This document shows positions 7,982 to 17,092 of a stretch of DNA of 64,000 bases, piece by piece. A program made the translations under genes and the position numbers. Each line of letters begins with the position of its first letter. Positions within the stretch are counted from its first letter, which is position 1. This stretch comes from an uncultured cyanobacterium. Its GTDB lineage: Bacteria; Cyanobacteriota; Cyanobacteriia; Cyanobacteriales; Nostocaceae. Where the stretch lies: positions 62,001 to 126,000 of the forward strand of contig CAINGU010000087.1 in assembly GCA_903848645.1 (NCBI GenBank), in the 5' to 3' direction. The notes below the pieces were generated by a model that saw only the letters and a program-made list of their open reading frames with translations, had not been told where the DNA came from and made no database searches.

Positions 7982-9712
7982 TTAATACTTGCGCTCTTTT
8001 GGTTCAAACATTGTGATGGTGACTGGACGATATTGAATATCAATTCCTGTTGGGGAATAATAAGCCATTGTATGTTTTAAGAAGTTATCATCGTCTCTTT
8101 CGGAAAAATCTTCTCTAAAGTGTGCGCCGCGACTTTCTTGACGATTGAGGGCGGAAGTTAAAATGGTTTTTCCTACTACCATTAAACTTTGTAGTTCTAG
8201 AGCTTCAACTAATTCTGTATTCCAGCTAGTTCCTTTGTCATCTAAATATATTTGCGAATATTGCTGTTGTAATTCGGCGATTTTCTGCAATCCCTGACGC
8301 ATTACTTCATCGGTGCGAAAAACGCCACAATGTTCAGTCATATTATCTTGGAAGGCTTGACGAATTTGATTAATGCGGTACTGTCCTGGTTGTTCTAGTA
8401 AGACTTGAATTTGTTCCTGGGCTTCTCTTATATACCTGGCTGCATCTATGGACGGTAATTGGCGATTCTGGACATAATTAGCGATCGCTGCCCCTGTCCG
8501 TCTGCCATAAACTACACATTCTAATAAAGAGTTACTACCGAGGCGATTAGCTCCGTGGACAGACACGCAAGCAGTTTCCCCAGCAGCAAAAAAGCTTTCC
8601 ACAAAACCATCTGCACCATTACGAACTTGTCCATCAGTGTTGACAGGAATACCACCCATACAATAATGATTGGTGGGACGCACAGGCATCGGTTGAGTTA
8701 CAGCGTCTACACCAACTAAACGATGTGCCTCTTCCCAGCAAAAGGGAACACGACTCATGATTTTTTCCTTACCCAGATGGCGCAAATCCAGATAGACAAA
8801 GGGACCGCCTGGGCTACCATCGGTATTTACACCCCGACCAGCGCGGATTTCATAAGTGATCGCCCGTGAGGTAATATCACGAGGGGCTAATTCCATGCGG
8901 CTGGGGGCGTAATTGGCCATAAAGCGATCGCCTTGGGAATTAATTAAATATGCCCCTTCTCCCCGCACAGCCTCGGAAATCAACACGCCCACAGGATACA
9001 AACCAGTAGGATGAAATTGGACAAATTCCATATCTTGCAATGGCAAACCAGCCAAAGCCGTCATCGCCAAACCGTCACCGGTAGAAGCATAATCATTGGA
9101 AGTTGTGTTATAAACGCGACCATAACCCCCAGTGGCAAACATCACAGCCTTTGCTCGTAAGACCTCAATATGTCCATCCAAAAGATGAAACATCACCACA
9201 CCCTTAGCCTGACCATCCTCTAAAATCAGGCGCATTACATACCATTCTTCGTAAATTTTTACACCATAGCGGCGCAAATTATTGACCAATTCATGTAAAA
9301 TCGCATGACCGGTTTTATCAGCCGCGTAACAAGTGCGGTTGTGAGAATGGCCACCAAAAGCCCGTTGAGCAATGCGACCATCAGGTAAACGAGAGAATAA
9401 TACCCCCAGATGTTCTAAATCAATCACCACATCTGGGGCTTCTTGAGTTAAGATGGCTACTGCATCTTGATCTGCCAAATAATCAGAACCTTTGACAGTA
9501 TCAAAAGCGTGAGCTTCCCAAGAATCGGTATCATCCACATTTTTTAAAGATGCGGCCATACCACCTTGAGCAGCTACAGAATGAGAGCGAATGGGGTGAG
9601 TTTTGGCAACAACTGCTACTTTTAAGCTAGGATCAGTACGGGCAATTTCCAGCGCAGCCCGACATCCAGCTAAACCACCGCCAACAATAATTACATCATG
9701 TTCTAACATCAT
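7982..9712 (-). CDS. sdhA: Succinate dehydrogenase/fumarate reductase flavoprotein subunit
   Basis: The product has 576 residues from the ATG at 9712 (another ATG follows at once; a TTG precedes). It opens with the FAD dinucleotide fold DVIIVGGGLAGCRAALEIA, then RSHSVAAQGGMAASL, whose His is the residue that binds FAD covalently in SdhA. Further family motifs are GGHSHNRTCYAADKTGHAIL, QFHPTGLYPVG and ELAPRDITSRAI, which hold the substrate-binding His and Arg. It oxidises succinate to fumarate and feeds electrons to the plastoquinone pool in thylakoid membranes. The iron-sulfur subunit is not adjacent, as is usual in cyanobacteria where sdh genes are scattered. Confidence 0.93.
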   Translation of the reverse strand: MMLEHDVIIVGGGLAGCRAALEIARTDPSLKVAVVAKTHPIRSHSVAAQGGMAASLKNVDDTDSWEAHAFDTVKGSDYLADQDAVAILTQEAPDVVIDLEHLGVLFSRLPDGRIAQRAFGGHSHNRTCYAADKTGHAILHELVNNLRRYGVKIYEEWYVMRLILEDGQAKGVVMFHLLDGHIEVLRAKAVMFATGGYGRVYNTTSNDYASTGDGLAMTALAGLPLQDMEFVQFHPTGLYPVGVLISEAVRGEGAYLINSQGDRFMANYAPSRMELAPRDITSRAITYEIRAGRGVNTDGSPGGPFVYLDLRHLGKEKIMSRVPFCWEEAHRLVGVDAVTQPMPVRPTNHYCMGGIPVNTDGQVRNGADGFVESFFAAGETACVSVHGANRLGSNSLLECVVYGRRTGAAIANYVQNRQLPSIDAARYIREAQEQIQVLLEQPGQYRINQIRQAFQDNMTEHCGVFRTDEVMRQGLQKIAELQQQYSQIYLDDKGTSWNTELVEALELQSLMVVGKTILTSALNRQESRGAHFREDFSERDDDNFLKHTMAYYSPTGIDIQYRPVTITMFEPKERKY

Positions 9713-9787
9713 CAACCACCGATTACAAAAAAATTCCCTGTCTATAGGACAGGGTAATAGGGAAATTGTAAATTGGTAAAATTCTCT

Positions 9788-10105
9788 TTAGCTAGTTGCT
9801 TGGATGGGATTTTCTTGGGGAATATTATTTGGGATTGATTCTGTCTGTATTTTTGGTTCTACAGCATTGAGTTCAATATTATTTAATAAAGTCGTCACAA
9901 AGGCAAAAAGTAAAAAAGGCAGAGACAAGAGGACAACAAGACCTACTGTAGCTAAAGCGTATACTGGTCTTTTTGCACCCATCAGGGCTAAAGCTGATGC
10001 CAAACTAATGGTAATCGTAATTAACCAAACGATAATTTGACCGTAAATATCACCAAAAGTTAAAGTGCAGACAAACCGATAGTTTTGAATATTATTTTTG
10101 TTCAT
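9788..10105 (-). CDS. Small membrane protein of unknown function
   Basis: This 105-residue protein has two strong hydrophobic segments, about residues 22-42 (IIVWLITITISLASALALMG) and 48-73 (VYALATVGLVVLLSLPFLLF), then a short polar tail rich in Glu, Asn and Pro. The short connecting loop GAKRP would give a hairpin in the membrane. I recognise no family. It lies 75 bp upstream of sdhA on the same strand and may be transcribed with it, but nothing in the sequence shows a role in the complex. Confidence 0.6.
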   Translation of the reverse strand: MNKNNIQNYRFVCTLTFGDIYGQIIVWLITITISLASALALMGAKRPVYALATVGLVVLLSLPFLLFAFVTTLLNNIELNAVEPKIQTESIPNNIPQENPIQATS

Positions 10106-10787
10106 TTAAAACTGGCCTCAATTTTATCCTATAGCTTCTACCTTAGAGCTATGTTTGGCAATGTGAAAATTTCTCAATATTTTTCCAAGGTTTGTAATAT
10201 TACTTTACAAATATCGTAAATTTTTAAGTTAATCCATTGTCCTCCATTGTAAATTTATATATTTCTATGTATATATACTAAATTTGTAATTTTTTATTTA
10301 CACTATACTTTATTAATAGATAAGCAACTTTCAAGTCATAATGGGAACACGGTTAATCAGCAATTCGTCTTTTAGGATAACAAATTTATCATGAGAACCT
10401 TGCCCAAAACTCTCTGTCAGCTTTTAATACGTATATCAAATTTTACATTTTTGAGTATAAACGTTGATGTAACCCCGGAGTAGAACAAACTTTTAGTACC
10501 AATTTAAAAATATCAACAATAACAGATTTGACTGCGTAAATTGCTATTAATGCTGTGTATTACAAAAAAAAGGGAACAGGGAACAGATAAGAAACACTCA
10601 TTTGCAAAAGTTCAGAGCTTCAGTCAAAAAAAGATGTTTTTCAAAGATGCGTAGCCCGAAAAAAAACAGTGTCATTATTTCTATCTCATGTTTTTAAACA
10701 TGAGTTTTTTCTGTTCCCTGTTCCCTGTTCCCTTGTCATAACGACAATTTTTAACGCCCACCTACTTAATTAAGAGGATATTTAACA
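10106..10787. other. Long intergenic region with inverted tandem repeats
   Basis: The 682-bp gap divides the divergent small membrane-protein and DUF928 genes. The first 280 bp are very AT-rich. From 10571, GGGAACAGGGAACAG faces an inverted array of TGTTCCC units at 10712-10735, so about 165 bp are bracketed by inverted short tandem repeats. Within this bracket is a clean intrinsic terminator (10685-10710) with no gene before it on that strand. A TATACT box at 10304-10309 is a possible -10, with a poorly spaced TTGTAA 14 bases before. A small RNA between about 10315 and 10710 is conceivable. Confidence 0.5.
10685..10710 (+). terminator. Orphan intrinsic terminator
   Basis: CTCATGTTT pairs perfectly with AAACATGAG across a 2-base gap and is followed by six T. 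No plus-strand gene lies between 7754 and this site, so it ends an unknown transcript or has been carried in with the surrounding repeat. Confidence 0.65.
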
Positions 10788-11546
10788 ATGAAACTGATGC
10801 AAAAGTCCCTATTTTTCCTAGCTTTTTCTTTAACCTTACCTTCCCAAATAGGGTTAGTACAGGCTCAGTCATTACCAAATACCAAAACTTGGCAAATCAG
10901 TCAGCAATTTAAGCCAAAAGTTGATAATAAACGTAATCCTACCACTGATGGCGGTGCTACGCGGGGAATATCTTGTTTAATAAATAAGCAAGAATCACTA
11001 ATACCTTTAACTCCAGCAGATTTAGTGGGGCTAACTCTAGAAAAACATCCTACTTTCTTTTGGTATCAGCCAAATTCCACAGGTAAATTTCTGAAATTTA
11101 CTATTCTTGCTGATGGTAAAACTGAAAATTTATATGAAAGCAAATTAGCTATACCAAATGAAGCGGGAATTATGAGCTTTACTCTTCCCAAAAATGCACC
11201 TGAACTAGAAATTAATCGAACTTATCAATGGTCTGTAACTTTGGTTTGTGATCCTGACGACTCTAGTGGTGATACTTGGATGAATGCTTGGGTAGAACGG
11301 ATACAACCAGATGATTCCCTACTACAAGATATAAAAAAGGCTAATTCTCGTAATCTATCTAATGTTTATGGAAAAGCAGGAATTTGGTATGAAGGGTTAA
11401 ATGCTTTAGTACAACAACGCTGCACTGATCCAAAGAACTTATCAGTCAAGACAAAGTGGAGACAATTGTTAGAATCAGAATCAGTGAAATTAAATGATCT
11501 TGTATCCAAAAAATTAATTAATTCCTGTCCGGTGAATAATAGATAG
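10788..11546 (+). CDS. DUF928 family secreted protein
   Basis: The 252-residue product starts with a signal peptide (basic MKLMQK, hydrophobic core to about residue 20, cleavage near VQAQS). The mature part carries the DUF928 pattern: DGGATRGISC, LTPADLVGLTLEKHPTFFWYQP, a strand region ending TYQWSVTLVCDPD and the terminal ERI-PD segment. DUF928 is almost confined to cyanobacteria and is often encoded beside CHASE2 and TpsB/ShlB genes, as here. Function unknown; the periplasm is the likely place of action. AGAGGA stands 10 bases before the ATG. The next gene starts one base after the stop, so the two are translationally coupled. Confidence 0.88.
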   Translation: MKLMQKSLFFLAFSLTLPSQIGLVQAQSLPNTKTWQISQQFKPKVDNKRNPTTDGGATRGISCLINKQESLIPLTPADLVGLTLEKHPTFFWYQPNSTGKFLKFTILADGKTENLYESKLAIPNEAGIMSFTLPKNAPELEINRTYQWSVTLVCDPDDSSGDTWMNAWVERIQPDDSLLQDIKKANSRNLSNVYGKAGIWYEGLNALVQQRCTDPKNLSVKTKWRQLLESESVKLNDLVSKKLINSCPVNNR

Positions 11547-11547
11547 T

Positions 11548-13773
11548 ATGAGGGAAAAGCTGAAAGAAAAAATTTGGCAATGGCGGGCAGTATTAATTGC
11601 TATTTCTAATGCTACAGTCATTGTCACTTTACTAAGATTGACAGGCTTATTGCAATTTATTGAATTAACAGCTTTAGATCAATTTTTTCTGCTCCGTCCA
11701 CAAGAGCCAGTTGATAGCCGAGTAGTGATTGTGAAGATTAATGAAACAGACATTGAGAAACAAGGACAATGGCCTATTTCTGATGCTGTCATGGCGAGAT
11801 TATTAGAAAAAATTAAGCAGCAAAAACCTAGAGCTATTGGTTTAGATATTTATCGTAATTTACAGGTTAATCCTGGCCATGAAGATTTAATGAAGGTATT
11901 TGCATCTACTCCTAACTTGATTGGTATCCAAAAAGTTTTTAATAATGAAGAGGATGATTCGCCAATTAAACCGCCATTTATACTTAAGAATAAGCAACAA
12001 GTAGGGGGTAATGATTTACCTAGAGATGATGATGGTAAAGTCCGGCGAGGATTTCTTTATCTGTATTTAGAAAATGGTGATTTTTTAGAAAGCTTGGCGT
12101 TAAAACTGGCATTGTTATATTTAAAACCAGAGGGAATTACAGAAAAAGCTGCAAAAATTAACCCAAATTATTTACAATTGGGCCAGGGTACTTTTCCCCG
12201 ATTTGCAGCTAATGATGGTAGTTATGTGAGAACAAATGATGGTAGCTATCAAGTTATTTTAAATTACCGAGGAAATATAGAAAAGTTTCCCAATATTTCT
12301 TTAACAGCAGTTTTAGAAAATCAAATTCCCCCAGATTTTATGCGGGAAAAAGTGGTGTTAATTGGTGCTACTGCGGGAAGTTTAAAAGACTTACTTTACA
12401 CTCCTTATACTAATAAAGAATTTGCCAGTCCGCGAAAAATGCCAGGTGTAGTAATTCACGCAAATTTAATTAGTCAAATTTTGAGTACAGCACTAGATGG
12501 TCGTCCATTAATTAATTCTTGGTCTGAATCATGGGAATATCTATGGATATTTGTTTGGTCAACTATTGGTGCTACTATAAGTTGGCAGTTACGCCATCGT
12601 CACGGAATTTTGACAATTATTATTATCTTAGTAGGTGGCATTTTAATTAGTGGTTGTTTTTCGGCGTTTCTATTAGGTTGGTGGATTCCTGTAGTGCCAC
12701 CAATTTTAGCATTAGCAGGATCAGCTATAGTTATTAATCAATATATTGCTGGTAGTGCATCCAAGATGCAAAAGACTTTTGGCCGTTATTTAACAGATGA
12801 AGTAGTTAATAATTTGTTGGAAAACCCTGCTGGTTTGAAGCTGGGGGGAGAAAGGAGGAAAGTTACTATTTTAGTTTCTGATCTAAGAGGATTTTCCTCT
12901 ATTTCTGAGGAATTTACCCCAGAGGAAGTGGTAAGAATTCTCAACCTTTATTTAGAATCTATGAATGATATTATTCATGACTATAAAGGGACAATTAATG
13001 ATTTCATGGGTGATGGAATTTTGGTAATGTTTGGTGCGCCAATTAGTCGGGAAAATGATTCCCAGCGAGCCATTGCTTGTGCGATTGCTATGCAATTAGC
13101 CATGAAACAAGTTAATAAAAAAAATCAAGAAATGAATTTACCAATTCTCGAAATGGGAATTGGGATTAATACAGGTGAAGTGATTGCTGGTAATATTGGC
13201 TCTCAAAAACGTGCAGAATATACTGTTATTGGTGGTCATGTTAATTTAGCAGCTAGGATTGAGTCTTATACAGTGGGAGGACAAATTTTTATTTCTGAGC
13301 ATAGTTATAAAGATGCAAATATTGATTTGCGAATTGATAGTGAATTACAAGTAGAAGCTAAGGGGATAAAATACCCCATTAATCTCTATGAAGTTGGTGG
13401 GATTGGTGGGGAATATCAGCTATTTTTGCCCACAGAAGCGGAAAGTATGGTGAGTTTAAATGAAGAATTATTGATTGAATATATTGTCTTGCAGGGAAAA
13501 CACGTAGATGGAGAATTATTCTCTGGTGGGTTGGTGGGACTGTCTGAACATGGCGCACAACTGCGTTCTAAACACTCTTTAGATAGATTAACTAATATTA
13601 AACTAAAATTACTCACAGATACGGCTTTATATGATGAAGAACCAGATATATATGCGAAAGTAGTGAGAACATCTGCAATCAACCCCAATTACTTTTTAAT
13701 TCGGTTTACGACTCTTCCCCAAAAAGCGATCGCTCGATTGAATAGAATTCGAGAAATAAATCTGGATCAATAA
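11548..13773 (+). CDS. CHASE2 receptor - class III nucleotide cyclase with PilZ-like C-terminus
   Basis: A 741-residue membrane receptor. After an N-terminal membrane segment (about 14-36), residues 40-320 form an extracytoplasmic CHASE2 domain (TALDQFFLLRP, RAIGLDIYRNL, VVLIGATAGSLKDLLYTP). Three membrane segments lie at about 331-400. Residues 435-610 are the cyclase: metal-binding D445 (VSDLRGFS) and D489 (GDGILVMFG), transition-state N566 and R570 (VNLAAR). The purine-specifying position that is Lys in adenylate cyclases is D485, and the second is T559, so ATP specificity cannot be assumed. The last 120 residues (GGLVGLSEHGAQL) resemble a degenerate PilZ domain. Coupled to the DUF928 gene upstream. 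Confidence 0.9.
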   Translation: MREKLKEKIWQWRAVLIAISNATVIVTLLRLTGLLQFIELTALDQFFLLRPQEPVDSRVVIVKINETDIEKQGQWPISDAVMARLLEKIKQQKPRAIGLDIYRNLQVNPGHEDLMKVFASTPNLIGIQKVFNNEEDDSPIKPPFILKNKQQVGGNDLPRDDDGKVRRGFLYLYLENGDFLESLALKLALLYLKPEGITEKAAKINPNYLQLGQGTFPRFAANDGSYVRTNDGSYQVILNYRGNIEKFPNISLTAVLENQIPPDFMREKVVLIGATAGSLKDLLYTPYTNKEFASPRKMPGVVIHANLISQILSTALDGRPLINSWSESWEYLWIFVWSTIGATISWQLRHRHGILTIIIILVGGILISGCFSAFLLGWWIPVVPPILALAGSAIVINQYIAGSASKMQKTFGRYLTDEVVNNLLENPAGLKLGGERRKVTILVSDLRGFSSISEEFTPEEVVRILNLYLESMNDIIHDYKGTINDFMGDGILVMFGAPISRENDSQRAIACAIAMQLAMKQVNKKNQEMNLPILEMGIGINTGEVIAGNIGSQKRAEYTVIGGHVNLAARIESYTVGGQIFISEHSYKDANIDLRIDSELQVEAKGIKYPINLYEVGGIGGEYQLFLPTEAESMVSLNEELLIEYIVLQGKHVDGELFSGGLVGLSEHGAQLRSKHSLDRLTNIKLKLLTDTALYDEEPDIYAKVVRTSAINPNYFLIRFTTLPQKAIARLNRIREINLDQ

Positions 13774-13806
13774 TTCAAAATTTCCCAAATAATCTATTCA
13801 AAATTG

Positions 13807-13835
13807 GCAGTCCTTGATAAAGTATTGAGGACTGC
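13807..13835 (+). terminator. Hairpin between cyclase and TpsB genes
   Basis: GCAGTCCT pairs with AGGACTGC across a 13-base loop, about 35 bases after the cyclase stop. It is followed by TAAAT rather than a T-run, so it may attenuate or process the transcript rather than end it. Confidence 0.4.
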
Positions 13836-13879
13836 TAAATGTATCAATTGATAATCCATAAGTGTATAGAAATTTAATT

Positions 13880-15619
13880 ATGAAACTTCCTGTTTTTTCC
13901 CAGATGTTTAATAAAATCGAGTTTTATGGGTTTTCGGCTGTGAGTATGGTTTTAGTTGCTGGTGTATACCCCAGTATTGCTCAAGCACCAAATCCCCAAG
14001 GAAATCCCAACCAAGACCGATTTCCCCAATCTTTACCCACACCAGCACCTCTAGCACCAGAACCACAACCCCCACTACAACCTACTCCCACTCCTACCCC
14101 AGAATCTACCGAAACTCCCAGCACAGAAACTATTCAAGTTCAGAAAATTGAAGTTTTAGGTAGTACCCTATTTAATTCAGCCGCATTAAACCCGATTATT
14201 CAACCACTGGAAGGACGGACTGTTACTTTTACGGAACTAAAAAAAGCTGCTGATGCTATTACCCAATTGTATCTAAATCAGGGGTACATTACATCTAGGG
14301 CTGTGTTGGTAGACCAAAAAGTTACCAATGGGATAATTAAAATCCAGGTAATTGAAGGTGGTTTGGAAAAAATTGAAGTTCAAGGAACTAAACGTTTAAA
14401 CTCTAGTTATGTGCGCTCACGAATAGCCTTGGGTGCTGGTAAACCTCTCTCCACAGCTAAATTAGAAGAACAATTAAAAATCCTTCGCATAGATCCTCTA
14501 ATTTCTAATGTAGAAGCGAGTTTACAGCCGGGAAATAGTTTAGGTCAAAGTATTTTAATTGTCCGCGTCACAGAAGCTAACCCATTTGATGCCAATATCA
14601 GCATTGATAACTATTCTCCCCCTAGTGTGGGTTCAGAAAGATTGGGTTTGAGCGCTACCCATCGTAACTTAACTGGTATGGGTGATGAATTAGGAATTTC
14701 TTATTATTTCAGTACCCAAGGAGTTTCTAATATTTATGATTTTACCTATAAAGTTCCTCTGAACCCCATGAATGGGACTTTACAACTACGGACTTCTATT
14801 AATAATAATCAAGTTATTGAACCGAAGTTCAAAGCTTTAAATATTCGGGGAGAGTCGGAACTATATGAAATTAGTTATAGACAGCCATTAGTGCGATCAC
14901 TACGAGAAGAATTTGCCCTATCCTTGGGTTTTAGTTATCAAGATGGCCAAACCTTTACCTTTGCAGGTCCCACACCCTTCGGTTTTGGTCCAGATACCCA
15001 GGGAAATAGTCGGACCCGTGTCTTTAAATTCGGTCAAGATTATGTGCGAAGAGATACAACAGGGGCTTGGGCATTGCGATCGCTCTTTAGTGTAGGTACG
15101 GGTGTATTTGATGCCACAACTAACCCTAGTCCCATTCCCGATGGTCGCTTTTTTAGTTGGTTAGCACAAGTGCAACGAGTCCAACGCCTCAACCAAAATA
15201 ACTTATTAATTGCTCAAGCCGAACTCCAGTTAGCTCCCAATGGCTTATTACCATCCCAGCAATATATAATCGGTGGTGGCCAATCGGTGCGGGGATATCG
15301 GCAAAATGCCCGCGCTGGTGACAATGGCATCAAATTTTCCCTAGAAGACAGAATCACAGTCCAAAAAGACGCAGCCGGTAATGCCATGCTGCAATTTGCC
15401 CCCTTTGTTGATTTAGGATATATCTGGAATGTAGATACTAACCCCAACCTTTTACAGTCCCAGCAGTTTTTAGCGGGAACAGGACTAGGAATATTATTTC
15501 AACCTCTCCCCAATCTGAATCTGAGACTAGATTATGCTGTTCCTCTCATTAATCTACAAGATAGAGGTATCAACGCCCAAGATGATGGTTTATATTTCAG
15601 TGCTAATTATCGGCTGTGA
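13880..15619 (+). CDS. ShlB/FhaC/HecB-type outer-membrane transporter (TpsB)
   Basis: The product has 579 residues from the ATG at 13880; a GTG 18 bases upstream is less likely. A signal-like hydrophobic stretch precedes IAQAPNPQ, then a Pro-rich linker (about residues 35-85). Residues about 88-165 form a POTRA domain (VQKIEVLGSTLFNSAALNP) with a second POTRA-like region (GLEKIEVQGTKRLNSSYV). The rest is a Omp85-superfamily barrel ending with an outer-membrane C-terminal strand (DGLYFSANYRL). TpsB proteins export a large TpsA partner; no TpsA is encoded nearby. The gene follows the DUF928-CHASE2 pair, a recurrent cyanobacterial neighbourhood. Confidence 0.88.
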   Translation: MKLPVFSQMFNKIEFYGFSAVSMVLVAGVYPSIAQAPNPQGNPNQDRFPQSLPTPAPLAPEPQPPLQPTPTPTPESTETPSTETIQVQKIEVLGSTLFNSAALNPIIQPLEGRTVTFTELKKAADAITQLYLNQGYITSRAVLVDQKVTNGIIKIQVIEGGLEKIEVQGTKRLNSSYVRSRIALGAGKPLSTAKLEEQLKILRIDPLISNVEASLQPGNSLGQSILIVRVTEANPFDANISIDNYSPPSVGSERLGLSATHRNLTGMGDELGISYYFSTQGVSNIYDFTYKVPLNPMNGTLQLRTSINNNQVIEPKFKALNIRGESELYEISYRQPLVRSLREEFALSLGFSYQDGQTFTFAGPTPFGFGPDTQGNSRTRVFKFGQDYVRRDTTGAWALRSLFSVGTGVFDATTNPSPIPDGRFFSWLAQVQRVQRLNQNNLLIAQAELQLAPNGLLPSQQYIIGGGQSVRGYRQNARAGDNGIKFSLEDRITVQKDAAGNAMLQFAPFVDLGYIWNVDTNPNLLQSQQFLAGTGLGILFQPLPNLNLRLDYAVPLINLQDRGINAQDDGLYFSANYRL

Positions 15620-15736
15620 AGTTAGGAGTCAGGAATTTTGAAGGAAGAAGGAAAAGAGAAGAAGGAATTCTTCCTGCCTGAAACCTTTTGAAAATCCAGG
15701 TATGATATAAAAGTAAATAAAACTTCAGAAATATTC

Positions 15737-17092
15737 ATGAAAATGCTAAATGACTCCTCTGAATTACCCAAGCTTAAATATTTACTAACCCAGAAAATTC
15801 TCTTAGGTAATGAACCTAGTGCTGAGTTAATAGCAATTCTTACCATTTATTTTGTTCAAGGCATATTGCTACTATCACGGTTAGCAGTTAGCTTTTTTCT
15901 TAAAGATGAATTGCTATTAAGTCCAGTGCAGATGTCAGCAATTGTGGGAATTAGTACCATACCTTGGATGATTAAGCCATTATATGGTTTTATCTCTGAT
16001 AGTTTACCCTTATTCGGCTATCATAGAAAGCCTTATATAGTTTTATCAGGAATTATAGGATGTATAGCTTGGGTGAGTTTAGGAACAATAGTTCATACTA
16101 GCTCAATAGCTACAATTATGATCTTGCTTTCTTCCCTCTCCGTCGCTATTAGTGATGTGATAGTTGATTCCATAGTAGTTGAAAGAGCTAGAATTGAAAC
16201 ATCGGCCAATATCGGTTCTTTACAATCTCTTTGTTGGGGTAGTTCTGCCATTGGTGGGTTGTGTACAGCTTATTTTAGCGGCTTACTTTTAGAATATTTT
16301 ACTACACGCACAGTATTTTTAATAACAGCATTATTTCCTCTAATTATCTCATCTGTAGCTTGGTTGATTACTGAAAAGCCTATCCATAAAGAACCTCAAA
16401 AAAGTAATAATCTAAAACACCAATTAGGACAAATCCGCCAAGCTATCACTCAAAAAGAAATTTGGCTACCAACAGCATTTATATTTATTTGGCACGCTAC
16501 ACCAAATGCCGAATCAGCATTTTTCTATTTTACAACCAATGAACTCCACTTTCAACCGGAATTTTTAGGACGAGTTCGGTTAGTGACAAGTTTTGCTTCC
16601 TTAGTTGGGGTTTGGGCTTTTCAACGTTACTTTAAAACTGTTCCTTTTAGAATTATGTTTACTTGGGGTATTTTTATATCCACAGCTTTAGGAATGACAA
16701 CTTTATTATTAGTAACTCACACTAACAGACTTTTAGGAATAGATGATCATTGGTTTAGTTTAGGTGATAGTTTAATTATTACCGTGATTGGGCAACTTGT
16801 ATTTATGCCTGTATTAGTATTAGCCACAAAGCTTTGTCCTCCCGGTATAGAAGCCACATTTTTTGCTTTATTAATGTCTGTATTAAATTTAGGAGGAACA
16901 GTTTCCTACGGACTAGGATCAATTATGATGAAATGGCTAGGAATTACAGAAAATCAATTTGATTCACTGTGGTTATTAATCATTATTACTAATTGTAGCT
17001 CTCTCATACCAATATTATTTATTAAATGGCTGCCAGATGCTCAAGTGGATATTGATAATAGTCAATTAATTGCCAATGATGTAATTAGTTAA
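15737..17092 (+). CDS. Folate/biopterin transporter family (BT1, major facilitator fold)
   Basis: A 451-residue protein with about twelve hydrophobic segments. The family signatures are visible: FVQGILLLSRLAVSFFLKDELLLSP near residues 36-60, IPWMIKPLYGFISDSLPLFGYHRKPYI near 76-102, and the DVIVDSIVVERAR stretch near 140-153, which is the most characteristic BT1 motif. Cyanobacterial and plastid relatives (Synechocystis slr0642, Arabidopsis FT1) transport folates; the substrate here is by homology. A second in-frame ATG two codons on is equally possible as start. The gene stands alone between TpsB and a repeat element. Confidence 0.88.
   Translation: MKMLNDSSELPKLKYLLTQKILLGNEPSAELIAILTIYFVQGILLLSRLAVSFFLKDELLLSPVQMSAIVGISTIPWMIKPLYGFISDSLPLFGYHRKPYIVLSGIIGCIAWVSLGTIVHTSSIATIMILLSSLSVAISDVIVDSIVVERARIETSANIGSLQSLCWGSSAIGGLCTAYFSGLLLEYFTTRTVFLITALFPLIISSVAWLITEKPIHKEPQKSNNLKHQLGQIRQAITQKEIWLPTAFIFIWHATPNAESAFFYFTTNELHFQPEFLGRVRLVTSFASLVGVWAFQRYFKTVPFRIMFTWGIFISTALGMTTLLLVTHTNRLLGIDDHWFSLGDSLIITVIGQLVFMPVLVLATKLCPPGIEATFFALLMSVLNLGGTVSYGLGSIMMKWLGITENQFDSLWLLIIITNCSSLIPILFIKWLPDAQVDIDNSQLIANDVIS

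Noticed and set aside
7828-8016. Plus-strand open frame of 62 codons between rpsU and sdhA
   Set aside because: Most of it is the mobile element and GC palindrome; the end overlaps the sdhA 3' end.
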